Source: a bacterium
GTDB lineage: Bacteria > Elusimicrobiota > Elusimicrobia > Elusimicrobiales > UBA9959
NCBI GenBank assembly: GCA_021812825.1
Contig: JAKAMO010000079.1
Location: forward strand, 1-12,316
Direction of reading: 5' to 3'
DNA length: 12,316 nt
How positions within the stretch are numbered: the stretch's first letter is position 1; each line of letters begins with the position of its first letter. The notes under the pieces were generated by a model that worked only from the letters and a program-made list of their open reading frames with translations, ran no database searches and was not told the DNA's origin. The position numbers were made by a program, and so were the translations under genes. Positions 1-7,209 of this stretch are shown in pieces.

Positions 1-124
1 TGAGCCCCTCATGTCCGGCGTAGTCGGCCTCCTTCAGGCCGAACTGCGGCAGATAGGTGCCCATCGCCCCGTCGAACACCGGTATGCGCTCCGCTAAGAT
101 CTTCTTAATTTCTTCGTTCGTCAT
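1..124 (-). CDS. metH: methionine synthase, N-terminal fragment (homocysteine methyltransferase domain)
   Basis: Only the first 41 codons are in the window; the gene continues past base 1. The visible protein has the opening of the homocysteine S-methyltransferase (betaine-homocysteine methyltransferase-like) barrel that begins MetH: a short helix, then FDGAMGT near residues 17-23 and a GLKEADYAGHEGL stretch matching the family pattern that precedes the conserved NE. MetH moves a methyl group from methyltetrahydrofolate to homocysteine through cobalamin in the cytoplasm. The start is fixed by GAAAGG a few bases upstream of the only suitable ATG. It is the last visible gene of the prfB-tatD-metH minus-strand group. 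A stand-alone homocysteine methyltransferase (MmuM/BhmT type) cannot be excluded because the folate, cobalamin and activation domains lie outside the window. Confidence 0.8.
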   Translation of the reverse strand, partial: MTNEEIKKILAERIPVFDGAMGTYLPQFGLKEADYAGHEGL

Positions 125-226
125 ATATACCTTTCAAGGACAGGTCCACCGCCAACGCAAAGATTTTCCGCCACCTGCAACGCGGCCGGTTAAGGCCGGG
201 GCTTTGCTCCGCGAAGCCCTCCCCCA
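125..226 (-). other. probable metH leader, no recognised riboswitch
   Basis: This is the part of the tatD-metH gap next to metH. Read on the minus strand it would be the metH leader. It holds a hairpin GGGCTT/AAGCCC (199-204 with 214-219), a repeated GGCCGG separated by TTAA (184-199), and two related CCGCCA..GCAA stretches between about 150 and 182. I looked for SAM, SAH and cobalamin riboswitch cores, which would suit metH, and did not find a convincing one. The structure may still matter for metH expression, but that is a guess. Confidence 0.3.
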
Positions 227-360
227 GGGGCGCGGCCGGCGGTATGGGTCGGAAGGCCGTCACGGAGGTTGAGGCTTGCGTAAGCGCCGAAACCGAGTGA
301 CGAGGCGCGCGCACGGTGTGCGCGACGCTGTGCCTGACGACACATACCCCGGCCAGCCCC
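227..360. repeat. structured intergenic element, copy A
   Basis: The core element is 241-348, bounded by GGTATG and CATACC. Outside the core a longer stem continues: 234-239 pairs with 349-354 (C240 bulged), then 227-231 with 356-360. Inside are two hairpins. Hairpin 1 uses 259-263/297-301 and 267-270/291-294 around the conserved segment 271-290. Hairpin 2 is a perfect 7-bp stem, 308-314/318-324, with a GGT loop, extended by 305-307/326-328. A second copy lies at 1201-1307 with the same spacing, loops and core but different, compensated stem sequences. This copy lies between tatD and metH, inside the likely minus-strand transcript. It could be a structured RNA motif or a REP/MITE-like palindromic repeat; no family known to me fits. 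Confidence 0.75.
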
Positions 361-375
361 TCTCCGAACCCGCGC

Positions 376-1176
376 CTAAAACTCGCCGAAAAGATCGAAG
401 GCGTTGGCGGTGGTGGCGTCCGCGAACTGCCCGTTGCTCAGGCCGAGGTATGAAGCCGCCATCGCCGCTATCTCCGGGATGAACGACGGGTCGTTGCGCT
501 TGCCGCGCGAGCTCTGCGGCGGCAGGTAGGGACAATCGGTCTCCACCACTATGTTCCCGATGCCGGCCTTCTTTATGGTCTCCCTCAGGTCGTCGTTCTT
601 CTTATAAGTGAAGGTCCCGTTTATGCCCAGGCACAGCCCCAGGTCCAGGCCCGCCTTCGCGTCCTCCCAGCGGCCGGAAAAGCAATGCAGCACGCCGCGG
701 AAGCGCCGCTTAGAGGAATAGTCCCAGGTTTTCAGCGCGGCCAGCAGGTCGGCGTAGGCGTCCTTGTCCGGAGTTTTGCCATTGCGGGCGTGGAAGACGG
801 CCGGCCTGTCGAACCTGGCGCAGAGCGGCAGCTGCGATTTCATCAGCGCCAGCTGTTCCTCTTTGGTCCCGATGTCCCACCAGTAATCCACCCCCACCTC
901 GCCCAGCGCCACGGCGCAGGGCTTGGCCATAAAATCCTCGAGGTTCGCCAGCTGTTCCGGCGCCAGGGTCCGGGTGTACTCCGGGTGCGCCCCGAAAGCG
1001 CACATCACCTTACCCGGATAGGCGGCGCAGAGGTCCTCGCCCTGCTTCCACTCCGATGGCTGGCAGGCTATCTCCACTATCCTCTCCACGCCGGCTGCGA
1101 AGGAGCGCGTAACGACCTCGGCGCGGTCGGCGTCGAATGCCTTATCGTTCAGATGAGCGTGTGTCTCTATGAGCAT
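376..1176 (-). CDS. tatD: TatD-family metal-dependent DNase/hydrolase
   Basis: This is a complete 266-residue TatD-family protein, close to the usual 255-265. It is a TIM-barrel enzyme with two metal ions; characterised members are DNases that remove 3' ends of damaged DNA in the cytoplasm. The metal ligands are visible: HAH at residues 6-8, GEVGVDY with Glu93, His129 in PAVFHAR, His164 in VLHCFSG and Asp214 in ETDCPYL. The ATG is chosen because AGGA lies six bases upstream and the next Met is far into the barrel. The gene follows prfB, with copy B of the intergenic element filling nearly all of the gap, and precedes metH. Which of the several TatD-like paralogues it is (TatD, YcfH, YjjV) cannot be told from the sequence alone. 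Confidence 0.93.
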   Translation of the reverse strand: MLIETHAHLNDKAFDADRAEVVTRSFAAGVERIVEIACQPSEWKQGEDLCAAYPGKVMCAFGAHPEYTRTLAPEQLANLEDFMAKPCAVALGEVGVDYWWDIGTKEEQLALMKSQLPLCARFDRPAVFHARNGKTPDKDAYADLLAALKTWDYSSKRRFRGVLHCFSGRWEDAKAGLDLGLCLGINGTFTYKKNDDLRETIKKAGIGNIVVETDCPYLPPQSSRGKRNDPSFIPEIAAMAASYLGLSNGQFADATTANAFDLFGEF

Positions 1177-1191
1177 TTAATATCCTGAAAA

Positions 1192-1316
1192 CCCGGCGAA
1201 GGTATGGGTTCGGCGGGACCTCGCGGAGGGCGAGGCTTGCATTAGCGCCGAGCCCGAGCGGGAGCGCGGCCGCGGTGCGGCCGACGCGTGCCCGACGGAC
1301 ACATACCTTCGTCGGG
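1192..1316. repeat. structured intergenic element, copy B
   Basis: The core is 1201-1307, again GGTATG to CATACC. The outer stem extends without a gap: 1192-1200 pairs with 1308-1316 (nine pairs, one G-U). Hairpin 1 uses 1220-1224/1258-1262 and 1228-1231/1252-1255; hairpin 2 is 1267-1273/1277-1283 with a GGT loop plus 1264-1266/1285-1287 beyond a bulged A. Conserved blocks shared with copy A include GAGGCTTGC followed by AGCGCCGA, and GACACATACC (GACACATACC here, with one base shift in A). On the minus strand it starts two bases after the prfB stop codon and ends 15 bases before the tatD start, so it is the whole prfB-tatD spacer. Confidence 0.8.
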
Positions 1317-1318
1317 CC

Positions 1319-2464
1319 TCAATCGTCCGCGCTGACGTCGCGCTTCTTCCGGCCGCCGGCGTCCCAGGACAGATAGGAATGCATGAACGGGTCCAGCGCG
1401 CCGTCCATCACGGAGTCTATCTGTGAGGTCTCCTCTCCGGTGCGCAGGTCCTTCACCAGCTGGTACGGCATGAAAACATAGGAGCGTATCTGGTGGCCCC
1501 AGCCGATAGCGCCCTTCGCGTCGTAATGCTTCTCCATCTCCGTGCGCTTCTTGTCCATCTCTATCTCGTAGAGGCGGGCCTTCAGCATCTTCATCGCCAT
1601 CTCTCGGTTCTTCAGCTGGCTGCGCTCCACCTGGCAGGAGACGATGACCCCCGACGGGGCATGCGTCAGGCGCACGGCCGTCTCCACCTTGTTCACGTTC
1701 TGGCCGCCTGCGCCGCCGGAGCGGAACGTGTCCATCGAGATGTCCTTGTCCTCTATCTTTATGTCTATGTCGTCCTCTATGTCGGCCAGCACGTCCACTG
1801 ACGAGAACGACGTGTGGCGCCGCTTGTTGGCGTCGAACGGCGAGATGCGCACCAGCCGGTGCACGCCTATCTCGCTCTTCAGGTAGCCGTAGGCGTAGCG
1901 GCCGCGCACGATGGCGGTAACGCCCCTCACTCCGGCCTCCTCGCCCTGCAGGATGTCGGTGATGGAAAAAGAAAAGCCCTTCTGCTCGGCCCAGCGCGTA
2001 TACATGCGCAGCAGCATCTGCGCCCAGTCGCAGGCCTCGGTGCCGCCGGCGCCCGCGTGGATGCTGATGATGGCGTCCATCTTGTCGTTGGGGTCCGAGA
2101 GCTTCAGCTCGAAGTCCATTATCTTCAGCTTACCCTCTATGACCGAGAGGCCGTCCATGATGACCTGCAGCTCCCCAGCGTCGCCGGCGTCCTTGGCCAG
2201 CTCGAAATGCACCTTAAAATCCTCTATCTCGCGGCCGACCGAGTCCAGCAGCTCCACGCCCTTCTTGATCTCGTTGAGCTCCTTCATATGGGCCTGGGCC
2301 TTCTGCGCGTCGTTCCAGAAATCGCCGGTGCCGGAGACGGCCTCCTTCTCGCGCAGCGTGGCGCGCCTGGCGTCCAGCCCGTAGAGCTTCGCGGCGGCGG
2401 CCAGCGCCCCCTCCAGCTCCTCCAGCTTGTTGGCGATATCCTTGAGTTCCAGCGTTCCGGCCAT
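1319..2464 (-). CDS. prfB: peptide chain release factor 2 (RF2)
   Basis: This complete 381-residue protein is RF2, which reads UGA and UAA stop codons and triggers peptide release at the ribosomal peptidyl-transferase centre. The coiled N-terminal region comes first. The stop-recognition tripeptide SPF, diagnostic of RF2 rather than RF1, is at residues 208-210, and the GGQ hydrolysis motif at 253-255 sits in [11 protein letters not shown]. The frame is open from the ATG through the position near residue 30 where many prfB genes carry an in-frame UGA, so the autoregulatory +1 frameshift is absent. No Shine-Dalgarno sequence precedes the ATG; instead TGCTAAAAT ends six bases before it, suggesting a leaderless message. 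It leads the prfB-tatD-metH group and diverges from the aromatic operon. Confidence 0.97.
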   Translation of the reverse strand: MAGTLELKDIANKLEELEGALAAAAKLYGLDARRATLREKEAVSGTGDFWNDAQKAQAHMKELNEIKKGVELLDSVGREIEDFKVHFELAKDAGDAGELQVIMDGLSVIEGKLKIMDFELKLSDPNDKMDAIISIHAGAGGTEACDWAQMLLRMYTRWAEQKGFSFSITDILQGEEAGVRGVTAIVRGRYAYGYLKSEIGVHRLVRISPFDANKRRHTSFSSVDVLADIEDDIDIKIEDKDISMDTFRSGGAGGQNVNKVETAVRLTHAPSGVIVSCQVERSQLKNREMAMKMLKARLYEIEMDKKRTEMEKHYDAKGAIGWGHQIRSYVFMPYQLVKDLRTGEETSQIDSVMDGALDPFMHSYLSWDAGGRKKRDVSADD

Positions 2465-2517
2465 GGGTCTATTTTAGCAATTTTAGTTTTGCCGCGTATT
2501 TTTAATAAAATCTATAT
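2465..2517. promoter_or_regulatory. AT-rich divergent promoter region, prfB / aromatic operon
   Basis: This 53-bp spacer is strikingly AT-rich against its GC-rich surroundings. On the minus strand TGCTAAAAT (2479-2471, an extended -10 form) ends six bases before the prfB ATG, and a second TAAAAT lies at 2485-2480. On the plus strand TAAAAT at 2506-2511 ends six bases before the ATG at 2518. Transcription would start at or next to each start codon. I see no good -35 element on either strand, so the exact hexamers are uncertain. Confidence 0.55.
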
Positions 2518-2769
2518 ATGCGCGACCCGCTCCAGTCCGCCCGCCGCAAGATAGACGTCCTCGACAGGCGGATAGCCGGACTGCTCGCGCGCCGCTGGGA
2601 CCTGGCCGTCCCGCTGCGGTCCCTGAAGACGAAGACGACCGACAGCGCACGGGAGCGACAGGTGCTGGCCAAAGCCGGCGCCGCAGCCGGAAGGCGCTAC
2701 GCCGGCAGCGCAAAAACCGTGTTCGCCTGCATAATAGGCCAGACAAAGAAACTGCAGTCGCGAAAATGA
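2518..2769 (+). CDS. chorismate mutase, type II (AroQ class)
   Basis: This 83-residue protein is a stand-alone all-helical chorismate mutase, which rearranges chorismate to prephenate, the branch to phenylalanine and tyrosine. Aligned by eye with the E. coli P-protein mutase domain, the active-site set is present: Arg9, Arg26, Lys37, Asp42, Arg45, Glu46, Thr76 (usually Ser or Thr) and Gln80. The loop between Lys37 and Asp42 is a few residues shorter than in E. coli. The start codon has no Shine-Dalgarno sequence and lies six bases after a TAAAAT hexamer, so translation is probably leaderless. Its stop overlaps the aroF start by ATGA. I leave the symbol empty because aroQ is also used for dehydroquinase in this operon. 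It is the first gene of the operon. Confidence 0.88.
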   Translation: MRDPLQSARRKIDVLDRRIAGLLARRWDLAVPLRSLKTKTTDSARERQVLAKAGAAAGRRYAGSAKTVFACIIGQTKKLQSRK

Positions 2770-3725
2770 AGATACTCCTGCATAAAGACCTGCGCGGCGG
2801 AACCGCCGGCATAACCGCCAGGGTGCGCCGCCTGCTGCCGGGCGCCGCTGTTACCTCCGGGCGCGGCTGCCTGCACGCCTCTTCCGTGTCCACCGCCTCT
2901 TTCGCCGAGGCGGCCCCCGCCATAGAGAACCTGCCCGGCGTAGCTTCCGTATCCCTTTCCACCGCAGAGCTCTGCCCGCTGGCCTGCGCCGGCGGAAGGA
3001 AGCCGCTCTCCTCGCCGCTGGATTTCACCAGCGGCCCCGTGTTCATAGCCGGCCCCTGCGCCGTGGAGGACGAGGCCTCCTACGTAGCCTCCGCCCTCGC
3101 TCTCAAGGCGGCCGGAGCGCACGCCCTGCGCGCCGCCATCTTCAAGCCGCGCTCCTCGCCCTACGCCTTCCAGGGACTGGGCTGGAAAGGCCTGAGAACG
3201 GTTCTGAAAGCGAAAAAGCTCACCGGCCTGCCGCTGGTCTCCGAAGCCACCGACACCCGCCAGGTGGAGAGACTGGCGGAGGCCTGCGACGTCCTCCAGG
3301 TGGGCGCGCGCAACATGCGCAACTACGAGCTGCTCAAGGAACTGGCCAGCTCCGGCCGGCCGGTGCTGCTCAAGCGGGCCCCACACGCGGGCCTAACCGA
3401 GTGGCTGCTGTCCGTGGAATACCTGCTGGCCCACGGCGCAGGCAGGATCATCCTCTGCGAGCGCGGCGGCTCCCCATGCGGCGACCGGCAGGACCTCGAT
3501 CTCAAGCTGCTGGCCGCGGCCAGGCGCCTCACCGGCCTGCCGGTGATAGCCGACCCCAGCCATGCCGCGCGCGACAGGGCTCACGCTGCCGCCCTGGCCG
3601 GCAGGGCCCTGTGCGCCGGAGCCGACGGCCTGCTGATAGAAGTCAGCCTGAACCCATTTGCCGCCCGCGTGGACGGCCGGCACACCCTGACGGTGGACGC
3701 TTTCCGCGGGATAACCGGGGAATAA
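2766..3725 (+). CDS. aroF: 3-deoxy-D-arabino-heptulosonate 7-phosphate synthase, type I-beta
   Basis: This 319-residue DAHP synthase condenses PEP with erythrose 4-phosphate, the entry step of the pathway. Residues 1 to about 66 form an N-terminal ferredoxin-like domain, as in the Thermotoga-type enzymes where that domain carries feedback inhibition by aromatic amino acids; feedback control here is inferred. The barrel follows: AGPCAVE with metal ligand Cys98, FKPRSSPYAFQGLG at 126-139, QVGARNM at 178-184, LLKR at 201-204, DPSHA with His266, IEV with Glu292 and VDG with Asp303. All four metal ligands are therefore present. The stretch after LKR reads APHAG rather than the usual GMSAT-like sequence. 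Translation is probably coupled to chorismate mutase through the ATGA overlap. Confidence 0.95.
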   Translation: MKILLHKDLRGGTAGITARVRRLLPGAAVTSGRGCLHASSVSTASFAEAAPAIENLPGVASVSLSTAELCPLACAGGRKPLSSPLDFTSGPVFIAGPCAVEDEASYVASALALKAAGAHALRAAIFKPRSSPYAFQGLGWKGLRTVLKAKKLTGLPLVSEATDTRQVERLAEACDVLQVGARNMRNYELLKELASSGRPVLLKRAPHAGLTEWLLSVEYLLAHGAGRIILCERGGSPCGDRQDLDLKLLAAARRLTGLPVIADPSHAARDRAHAAALAGRALCAGADGLLIEVSLNPFAARVDGRHTLTVDAFRGITGE

Positions 3726-4573
3726 TGCAAAAAAAGCAGTTGAAGGCCGGCCTGATAGGCCACCCGCTGTCCAGGTCCCTTTCACGCGAAGTGTTCGAGG
3801 TCTTCGCCGGGCTCATCGGCGTGGATATCGACTATAGCCCGGTGGACTGCGCGCCGGAAGACCTGGCCAGGCTGGTCCCGTCGCTCAAGGCCGACGGCTG
3901 GGCTGGTTTCAACGTTACCATCCCGTACAAGCGCGCCGTCTGCTCCATGCTCGACCTGGCCGATCCGGCCGCGAAATGCTGCGGCGCCGTCAACGCCGTG
4001 CGCTTCGGCAGGGCAGGCCTGGAAGGCCTGAACACCGACGCGCGGGCGCTGCTGCAAGCCGTCGAAGAGGCCGGCTTCGAGACGCGCGGCAAAAAAGCGG
4101 TCATTTTCGGTTCCGGCGGATCGGCCGCCTCCTCCGGCTGGGCGCTGGGCCGCTCCGCCACGGCCTCGGTCACGTTCAGGGCCAGGAACCGCACAGCCGC
4201 CGAAGAGCTGGTCTCCCGCCTTTCAGAAGCTTTCCCGGCCACTCTCTACGGCTGGGCTCCGTTCGAAACGCCTCAGGACTCCCCGGACATTCTGGTAAAC
4301 GCCACTCCACTGGGCATGTACGGCCCGGGCAGGCCTCCGGCGGCCCCGGCGCGGGGCTCGCTCTGCGCGGACCTGGCCTACGCCCCCGGCGGCACCGAGT
4401 TCACGGCGGCCGCCGGAGCGGCCGGAGCGCTGGTCATGGACGGCATCGGCCTGCTGGTGCGCCAGGCGGCGCTGTCGCTGCGCTTCTGGTCGGGCCTGCC
4501 ATCGGGCGATATAGTAGAATTTAGCAGGAAGGCCGAAAAGCTGTTCAGGGAAGGCCTCCAACGGGAAGGGTGA
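3725..4573 (+). CDS. aroE: shikimate dehydrogenase (NADP+)
   Basis: This 282-residue protein reduces 3-dehydroshikimate to shikimate. The N-terminal substrate domain has GHPLSRSLS at 12-20 (shikimate-binding serines), the catalytic Lys69 in NVTIPYK, Asn90 in GAVNAV and Asp105 in NTDA. The nucleotide-binding fold has GSGGSAAS at 129-136 in place of the common GAGGAA, then NRT at 155-157 and NATPLGM at 192-198. Gln247 near the C-terminus completes the substrate site. The frame is open further upstream, but that part is a shadow of aroF; the ATG is set by the TAATG overlap with the aroF stop and by GGGGA just before it. Confidence 0.95.
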   Translation: MQKKQLKAGLIGHPLSRSLSREVFEVFAGLIGVDIDYSPVDCAPEDLARLVPSLKADGWAGFNVTIPYKRAVCSMLDLADPAAKCCGAVNAVRFGRAGLEGLNTDARALLQAVEEAGFETRGKKAVIFGSGGSAASSGWALGRSATASVTFRARNRTAAEELVSRLSEAFPATLYGWAPFETPQDSPDILVNATPLGMYGPGRPPAAPARGSLCADLAYAPGGTEFTAAAGAAGALVMDGIGLLVRQAALSLRFWSGLPSGDIVEFSRKAEKLFREGLQREG

Positions 4574-4577
4574 GAAC

Positions 4578-5600
4578 ATGCTCCGCTACCTGACCGCCGG
4601 CGAATCGCACGGCAAATATCTTACCGGCATACTGGAGGGCTTCCCCGCCGGGGTGAGCGTTCCCGCGGCCTACATAGCCGCCCAGCTGCGCCGCCGCAGG
4701 CAGGCCCCCGGCCGCAGCGCCCGCCAGACGATAGAGACCGACAGTTTCGAGATAACCGCCGGCCTGAGCCGCGGCGTCACCACCGGCGCGCCGATAGCCG
4801 TCACCCTGCTCAACTCCGGCCGCGCCCTGCCCGCGCCGTCCAGCCTGCCGCGCCCCGGCCACGCCGACCTGCCCGGCATGCTGAAGTTCGGCGCCCTCGA
4901 CGCCGTGCTGGTGCGCGAGCGCGCCAGCGCCAGGGAGACCGCCATGCGGGTGGCGCTAGGCTCGTTCGCCCGCCGCCTGGCCGAACAGCTGGGGATAGAT
5001 ATAAACTCACGGGTGACGGCTCTCGGCCGCCTGACTTCGCTCAGCGCCGCGGCCGCCGCCGCCGAGCTGCTGCGCGCGCGCCGCGCCGGCGATACGCTCG
5101 GAGGGGTCTTCGAGGTGACGGCCGAAGGACTGCCGGCCGGACTCGGCTCCTGCATGCACTGGGACCGCAGGCTGGGATCGCGCCTGGCAGCGGCGATGCT
5201 GGGCATCAACGGCGTGAAAGGCTTCGAGATAGGCGGCGGCTTCGGCCTGGCCGCCGAAAGCGGCATCAGGGCCGCCGGCGAGCCGGGACTGTCCGGCGGA
5301 CTGGACGGCGGCATCACCAACGGCGGGACGCTGACATTGCGCTGCGCCGTCAAGCCGGTGCCCGGACTGCCCGGAGGGGTTCTCTCCACAGACCTCCGTA
5401 CCTTCAAGAAGAAGCTTTGCGTCTCCAAGACTTCGGACACTACCGCCGTCTTCGCGGCCGCGGTAGTCGGAGAGCACGCCGCGGCCCTGGAGCTGGCCTC
5501 GGCGCTGCTGGAGAAGTTCGGCGGCGACTCGCTCGCCGAGATAAGCGCGCGGCTCGAAGAATGGCGGAAAAGCACCGGAAAAGTACTTCGCCGGCTGTAG
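4578..5600 (+). CDS. aroC: chorismate synthase
   Basis: Chorismate synthase removes phosphate from EPSP using reduced FMN and makes chorismate, the branch point for aromatic compounds. At 340 residues it is somewhat short for the family (about 350-390). Family signatures are clear: GESHG with His11, RPGHAD with His95 at 92-97, ERASARETA at 114-122, a GGGF segment near 219-222, SGGLDGGITNG at 239-249, and the C-terminal SDTTAV and EKFGGDS stretches. Two positions differ from the usual pattern: GRSARQ where most have a GRGGRM-like sequence, and Thr where many have Cys in the SDxCAV motif. A GGAAGGG site seven bases before the ATG supports the start. The 3' end overlaps aroK by 40 bases. Confidence 0.95.
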   Translation: MLRYLTAGESHGKYLTGILEGFPAGVSVPAAYIAAQLRRRRQAPGRSARQTIETDSFEITAGLSRGVTTGAPIAVTLLNSGRALPAPSSLPRPGHADLPGMLKFGALDAVLVRERASARETAMRVALGSFARRLAEQLGIDINSRVTALGRLTSLSAAAAAAELLRARRAGDTLGGVFEVTAEGLPAGLGSCMHWDRRLGSRLAAAMLGINGVKGFEIGGGFGLAAESGIRAAGEPGLSGGLDGGITNGGTLTLRCAVKPVPGLPGGVLSTDLRTFKKKLCVSKTSDTTAVFAAAVVGEHAAALELASALLEKFGGDSLAEISARLEEWRKSTGKVLRRL

Positions 5601-6124
5601 GTAATATTTACCTGACCGGCTTCATGTGCTCCGGCAAGACGCTGGCCGGCAGGGCCCTCGCGCGCGCGCTGGACCGCCGTTTCTCTGACAGCGACGCGGC
5701 CGTCAGGCTGGCTTCCGGCATGTCCGCCGGGGAGTTCATCAGGAAGAAGGGCCTCGCAGCCTTCCGCGCGGCCGAGGCCGCGGCCGTCAGGGCGCTGGCC
5801 CGGGAAGGCGGCCGGGTAGTCGCTCTCGGCGGCGGCTTCTACCCGTCGGGCTGGCGCGCCCGCCTGCTGTCCTCCACCGGAGTCACCGTTTTCCTGTATT
5901 GCCCCTGGACCGAACTGGAGAAGCGCCTCAGGGCGGCGCGCGGCCCCAGGCCGCTCTTGGCCGGCCCCTGGGAAAAAGCCTCCGTCCGCGCCGGGAAACT
6001 CCACGCGGCCAGGCTGCCGTACTACCGCCGCGCCGACGTCACGATAGACACCGCCGGGCTAAAGCCGGAAGCCGTCGCGGCCAGGATAAAGGCCGCGCTT
6101 CGGAAGAAGGACCTTCTGCCATGA
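5561..6124 (+). CDS. aroK: shikimate kinase
   Basis: This 187-residue P-loop kinase phosphorylates shikimate at the 3-hydroxyl using ATP. Walker A is GFMCSGKT at 20-27. Substrate-binding residues follow: Asp43/Asp45 in FSDSD, Arg69 in AAFRAAE, GGG at 90-92 in ALGGGF, the lid Arg130 in RPLL, and the YYRRAD stretch near 154-159. The chosen ATG gives about 15 residues before the first strand and overlaps aroC by 40 bases. The frame is open further upstream, but that is a shadow of aroC, and no other in-frame ATG, GTG or TTG lies between this ATG and the P-loop. The Shine-Dalgarno match is weak (CGAAGA), so coupling to aroC translation is likely. Confidence 0.92.
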   Translation: MAEKHRKSTSPAVGNIYLTGFMCSGKTLAGRALARALDRRFSDSDAAVRLASGMSAGEFIRKKGLAAFRAAEAAAVRALAREGGRVVALGGGFYPSGWRARLLSSTGVTVFLYCPWTELEKRLRAARGPRPLLAGPWEKASVRAGKLHAARLPYYRRADVTIDTAGLKPEAVAARIKAALRKKDLLP

Positions 6125-7209
6125 AAACCTACAGCTATTCCCTCAAAAGCCGCTCCTCGATGAAAGCGGCGCTCGGCCGCGACATGCGCGACCTGCCGGC
6201 GCTGTTCCCGGAGCTGTTCGGCGCGGCCGACAGGATCTGCGTGGTGACCGGCTCGGACGCGCCGCCCAGCCTGCGGGCCCGGACGCTGGCGCTGTTCCCA
6301 GAGAAAGCGCGGCCCCATTCCTACTACTGGCTGCCCCCTTCGGAAAAGGCCAAGACCCTCGAAGAAGCCGGCCGGCTAGCCTCTTTTCTTTTCGACGAGG
6401 GTTTTTCACGCAGCTCGCTGCTTATCGCGGCGGGCGGCGGGGCGGTCACCGACCTGGCCGGCTTCGCGGCTTCCATCTACATGCGCGGCATACGCTGGGT
6501 CAGCGTTCCCACCTCTTTCCTCGGCCAGATAGACGCGGGGCTCGGCGGCAAGACGGCGGTGAACCTCGGCGGCGCCAAGAACATAGCCGGCGCCTTCCAC
6601 CAGCCGGCGCTGGCCGTCTGCGACACGGCCTTCCTGGACTCGTTGCCGCACTCCGAGCTTCGCAGCGGCGCCGGAGAGCTGGTCAAGTACGCGATGATAG
6701 GCCCCTCCGCGCTCTACGACACCGTCAGGAAGAACCTCTCCGGCACTCTGGCCGGCGACAAGGCGGCCCTCACCGCCTGCGTCAGCGCCTGCGCGGCCTA
6801 CAAGCTGAAGCTCGTGGCCCGCGACGAACACGACGAGCTCGGCGTGCGCGAGGCGCTCAACTTCGGCCACACCGCCGGGCACGCCTTCGAGGCCATGGCC
6901 GGCGGGAAGCTGCCGCACGGCGAGGCCGTCGCGCGCGGCATACGCTTCGCGCTGACAGCCTCGCTGGAGACCGGCATACTCCGGCGCGCCGACTTCGCCC
7001 GGCTCGACGCCATGGTGGACGCGCTGCGCCTGAAGCCGGCCCGGGTCAGGAAGGACTTCCGCCATTTCCTCTCGCTGGTCTCGCGCGACAAGAAGGCCCG
7101 CGGCGCCTCCAACCGCTTCGTGCTGATAGCCGGCCCCGGCCGCCTGGCGCCCGCCGAGGACCTGGACGCCCCGCTGCTAAAGAAAGCCTTCGAAGGAGCC
7201 CTGAAATGA
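6121..7209 (+). CDS. aroB: 3-dehydroquinate synthase
   Basis: This 362-residue enzyme converts DAHP to 3-dehydroquinate using NAD+ and a divalent metal. The NAD site GGGAVTDLAGF begins at residue 105, followed by SVPTSFLGQIDAGLGGKT (128-145) and KNIAGAFHQP. The metal ligands are Glu186 in GAGELVKY, His250 in NFGHTAGHA and His266 in LPHGEAV. The C-terminal DKKARG with FVLI matches the family end. Length is typical. Its ATG overlaps the aroK stop as ATGA, with AAGAAGGA upstream. The open frame before the ATG belongs to an aroK shadow and is not included. It supplies the substrate for the dehydroquinase encoded next. Confidence 0.96.
   Translation: MKTYSYSLKSRSSMKAALGRDMRDLPALFPELFGAADRICVVTGSDAPPSLRARTLALFPEKARPHSYYWLPPSEKAKTLEEAGRLASFLFDEGFSRSSLLIAAGGGAVTDLAGFAASIYMRGIRWVSVPTSFLGQIDAGLGGKTAVNLGGAKNIAGAFHQPALAVCDTAFLDSLPHSELRSGAGELVKYAMIGPSALYDTVRKNLSGTLAGDKAALTACVSACAAYKLKLVARDEHDELGVREALNFGHTAGHAFEAMAGGKLPHGEAVARGIRFALTASLETGILRRADFARLDAMVDALRLKPARVRKDFRHFLSLVSRDKKARGASNRFVLIAGPGRLAPAEDLDAPLLKKAFEGALK

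Noticed and set aside
125..240. Cobalamin, SAM or SAH riboswitch ahead of metH
   Set aside because: The expected conserved cores were not found on the minus strand; only generic GC hairpins are present.
260..535. Short open frames across copy A and the tatD 3' end
   Set aside because: Arg/Pro-rich low-quality frames created by the GC-rich palindromic element; no ribosome-binding site or similarity.
227..1316. CRISPR array
   Set aside because: Only two copies, 850 bases apart with a gene between and diverged stems; no short regular repeats or spacers.
2370..2464. RF2 programmed frameshift site
   Set aside because: No in-frame stop or shift-prone sequence; the frame is continuous from the ATG.
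3401..3724. Upstream extension of the aroE frame
   Set aside because: It lies inside aroF, lacks family similarity, and the TAATG junction gives a normal 282-residue enzyme.
4670..6004. 444-codon open frame on the minus strand opposite aroC and aroK
   Set aside because: Composition is Arg/Ala/Gly/Ser-rich as expected for antisense of GC-rich genes; aroC and aroK on the plus strand have full family motifs.
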